This document shows, piece after piece, positions 63,901 to 63,961 of a stretch of DNA of 63,961 bases (its first letter is position 1; every line of letters starts with the position of its first letter). The notes under the pieces are model-generated. The model worked only from the letters and a program-made list of their open reading frames with translations. It searched no databases and was not told the origin of the DNA. The position numbers were made by a program, and so were the translations under genes. Source of the stretch: Segatella copri (lineage in GTDB: Bacteria; Bacteroidota; Bacteroidia; Bacteroidales; Bacteroidaceae); assembly GCF_009494395.1 (NCBI RefSeq), contig NZ_VZCB01000059.1, forward strand, positions 1-63,961, read 5' to 3'.

Positions 63901-63961
63901 GTAGTATTTTTCCGAAAAATTCTTCTATAATCTGCTGAATAGCTTAAAATGAGCGATTTAT
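63900..63961 (-). repeat. Terminal inverted repeat copy, right
   Basis: The last 25 bases are the reverse complement of 97-121, with diverged similarity extending inward about 35 bases more. The window stops exactly inside this repeat, as an assembly would at a multi-copy sequence. Confidence 0.7.

Overview
The window looks like chromosome of a gut Prevotellaceae bacterium (Prevotella/Segatella-like; inferred) carrying a large CTnDOT-type conjugative transposon (CTn). The Bacteroidota assignment rests on repeated TAnnTTTG -7 boxes in front of genes, a Bacteroidota-type conjugation gene set, and recognisable chromosomal genes at the right (secreted GH13 amylase, nadK, a DJ-1/PfpI gene, ispD). 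Both window ends carry inverted, diverged copies of one repeat (97-160 and 63900-63961).

Layout. 1-1091: left flank/attL region with two strong hairpins and many GTTAC repeats before a tyrosine recombinase gene. 1092-4472: int, a small partner, two leftward HTH genes and a divergent xis2c/xis2d-like pair. 4504-14918: a DUF4099/DUF3945 protein, Exc-type topoisomerase III, an RteR-like small RNA, a DUF1896 protein and a 1936-aa methylase/helicase of the DarB antirestriction type. 15173-21272: cargo operon with a ~450-nt structured leader ending in a terminator, a UpxY/NusG-type antiterminator, FabG, a ketosynthase, two related exported proteins and a small beta-barrel protein; a fourth family member is cut by an IS982 remnant. 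21955-25850: AT-rich island that looks Gram-positive in origin, with erm(G), a SAM methyltransferase, an HD-domain protein and a decayed IS4-like element. 26229-27990: small Cys-containing protein and an IS1380-type element that has removed the start of rteA. 28002-32098: rteA (frameshifted), rteB, rteC. 32147-34239: a DUF6088/AlbA_2 cargo pair with a palindromic operator. 34287-38330: mobCBA and an oriT-like hairpin cluster. 38741-52170: tra operon. 52440-54990: two adjacent IS110-family elements. 55034-57461: PcfJ/PcfK-type accessory genes. 57660-63961: chromosome.

How it works together. Int and Xis2c/d with Exc should integrate and excise the element. RteB and RteC should control excision and transfer, although RteA is broken and tetQ is absent from the window, so tetracycline control is probably lost. 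MobA/B/C process and deliver DNA, and the Tra proteins build the type IV secretion channel. The most notable signal is an RteR-like small RNA just after exc. It carries TGGATTAAGTGG beside its terminator hairpin, and the exact complement CCACTTAATCCA lies 6-25 nt upstream of the start codons of traI, traN, mobA, the DUF1896 gene and an HTH gene. This suggests one sRNA represses several transfer genes at the ribosome-binding site. Other signals worth following are the structured leader of the lipid-type cargo operon, candidate bridge RNAs of the two IS110 elements, the GCGATAT-hairpin array downstream of erm(G), and several unexplained hairpin/pseudoknot elements in the right-hand chromosome.
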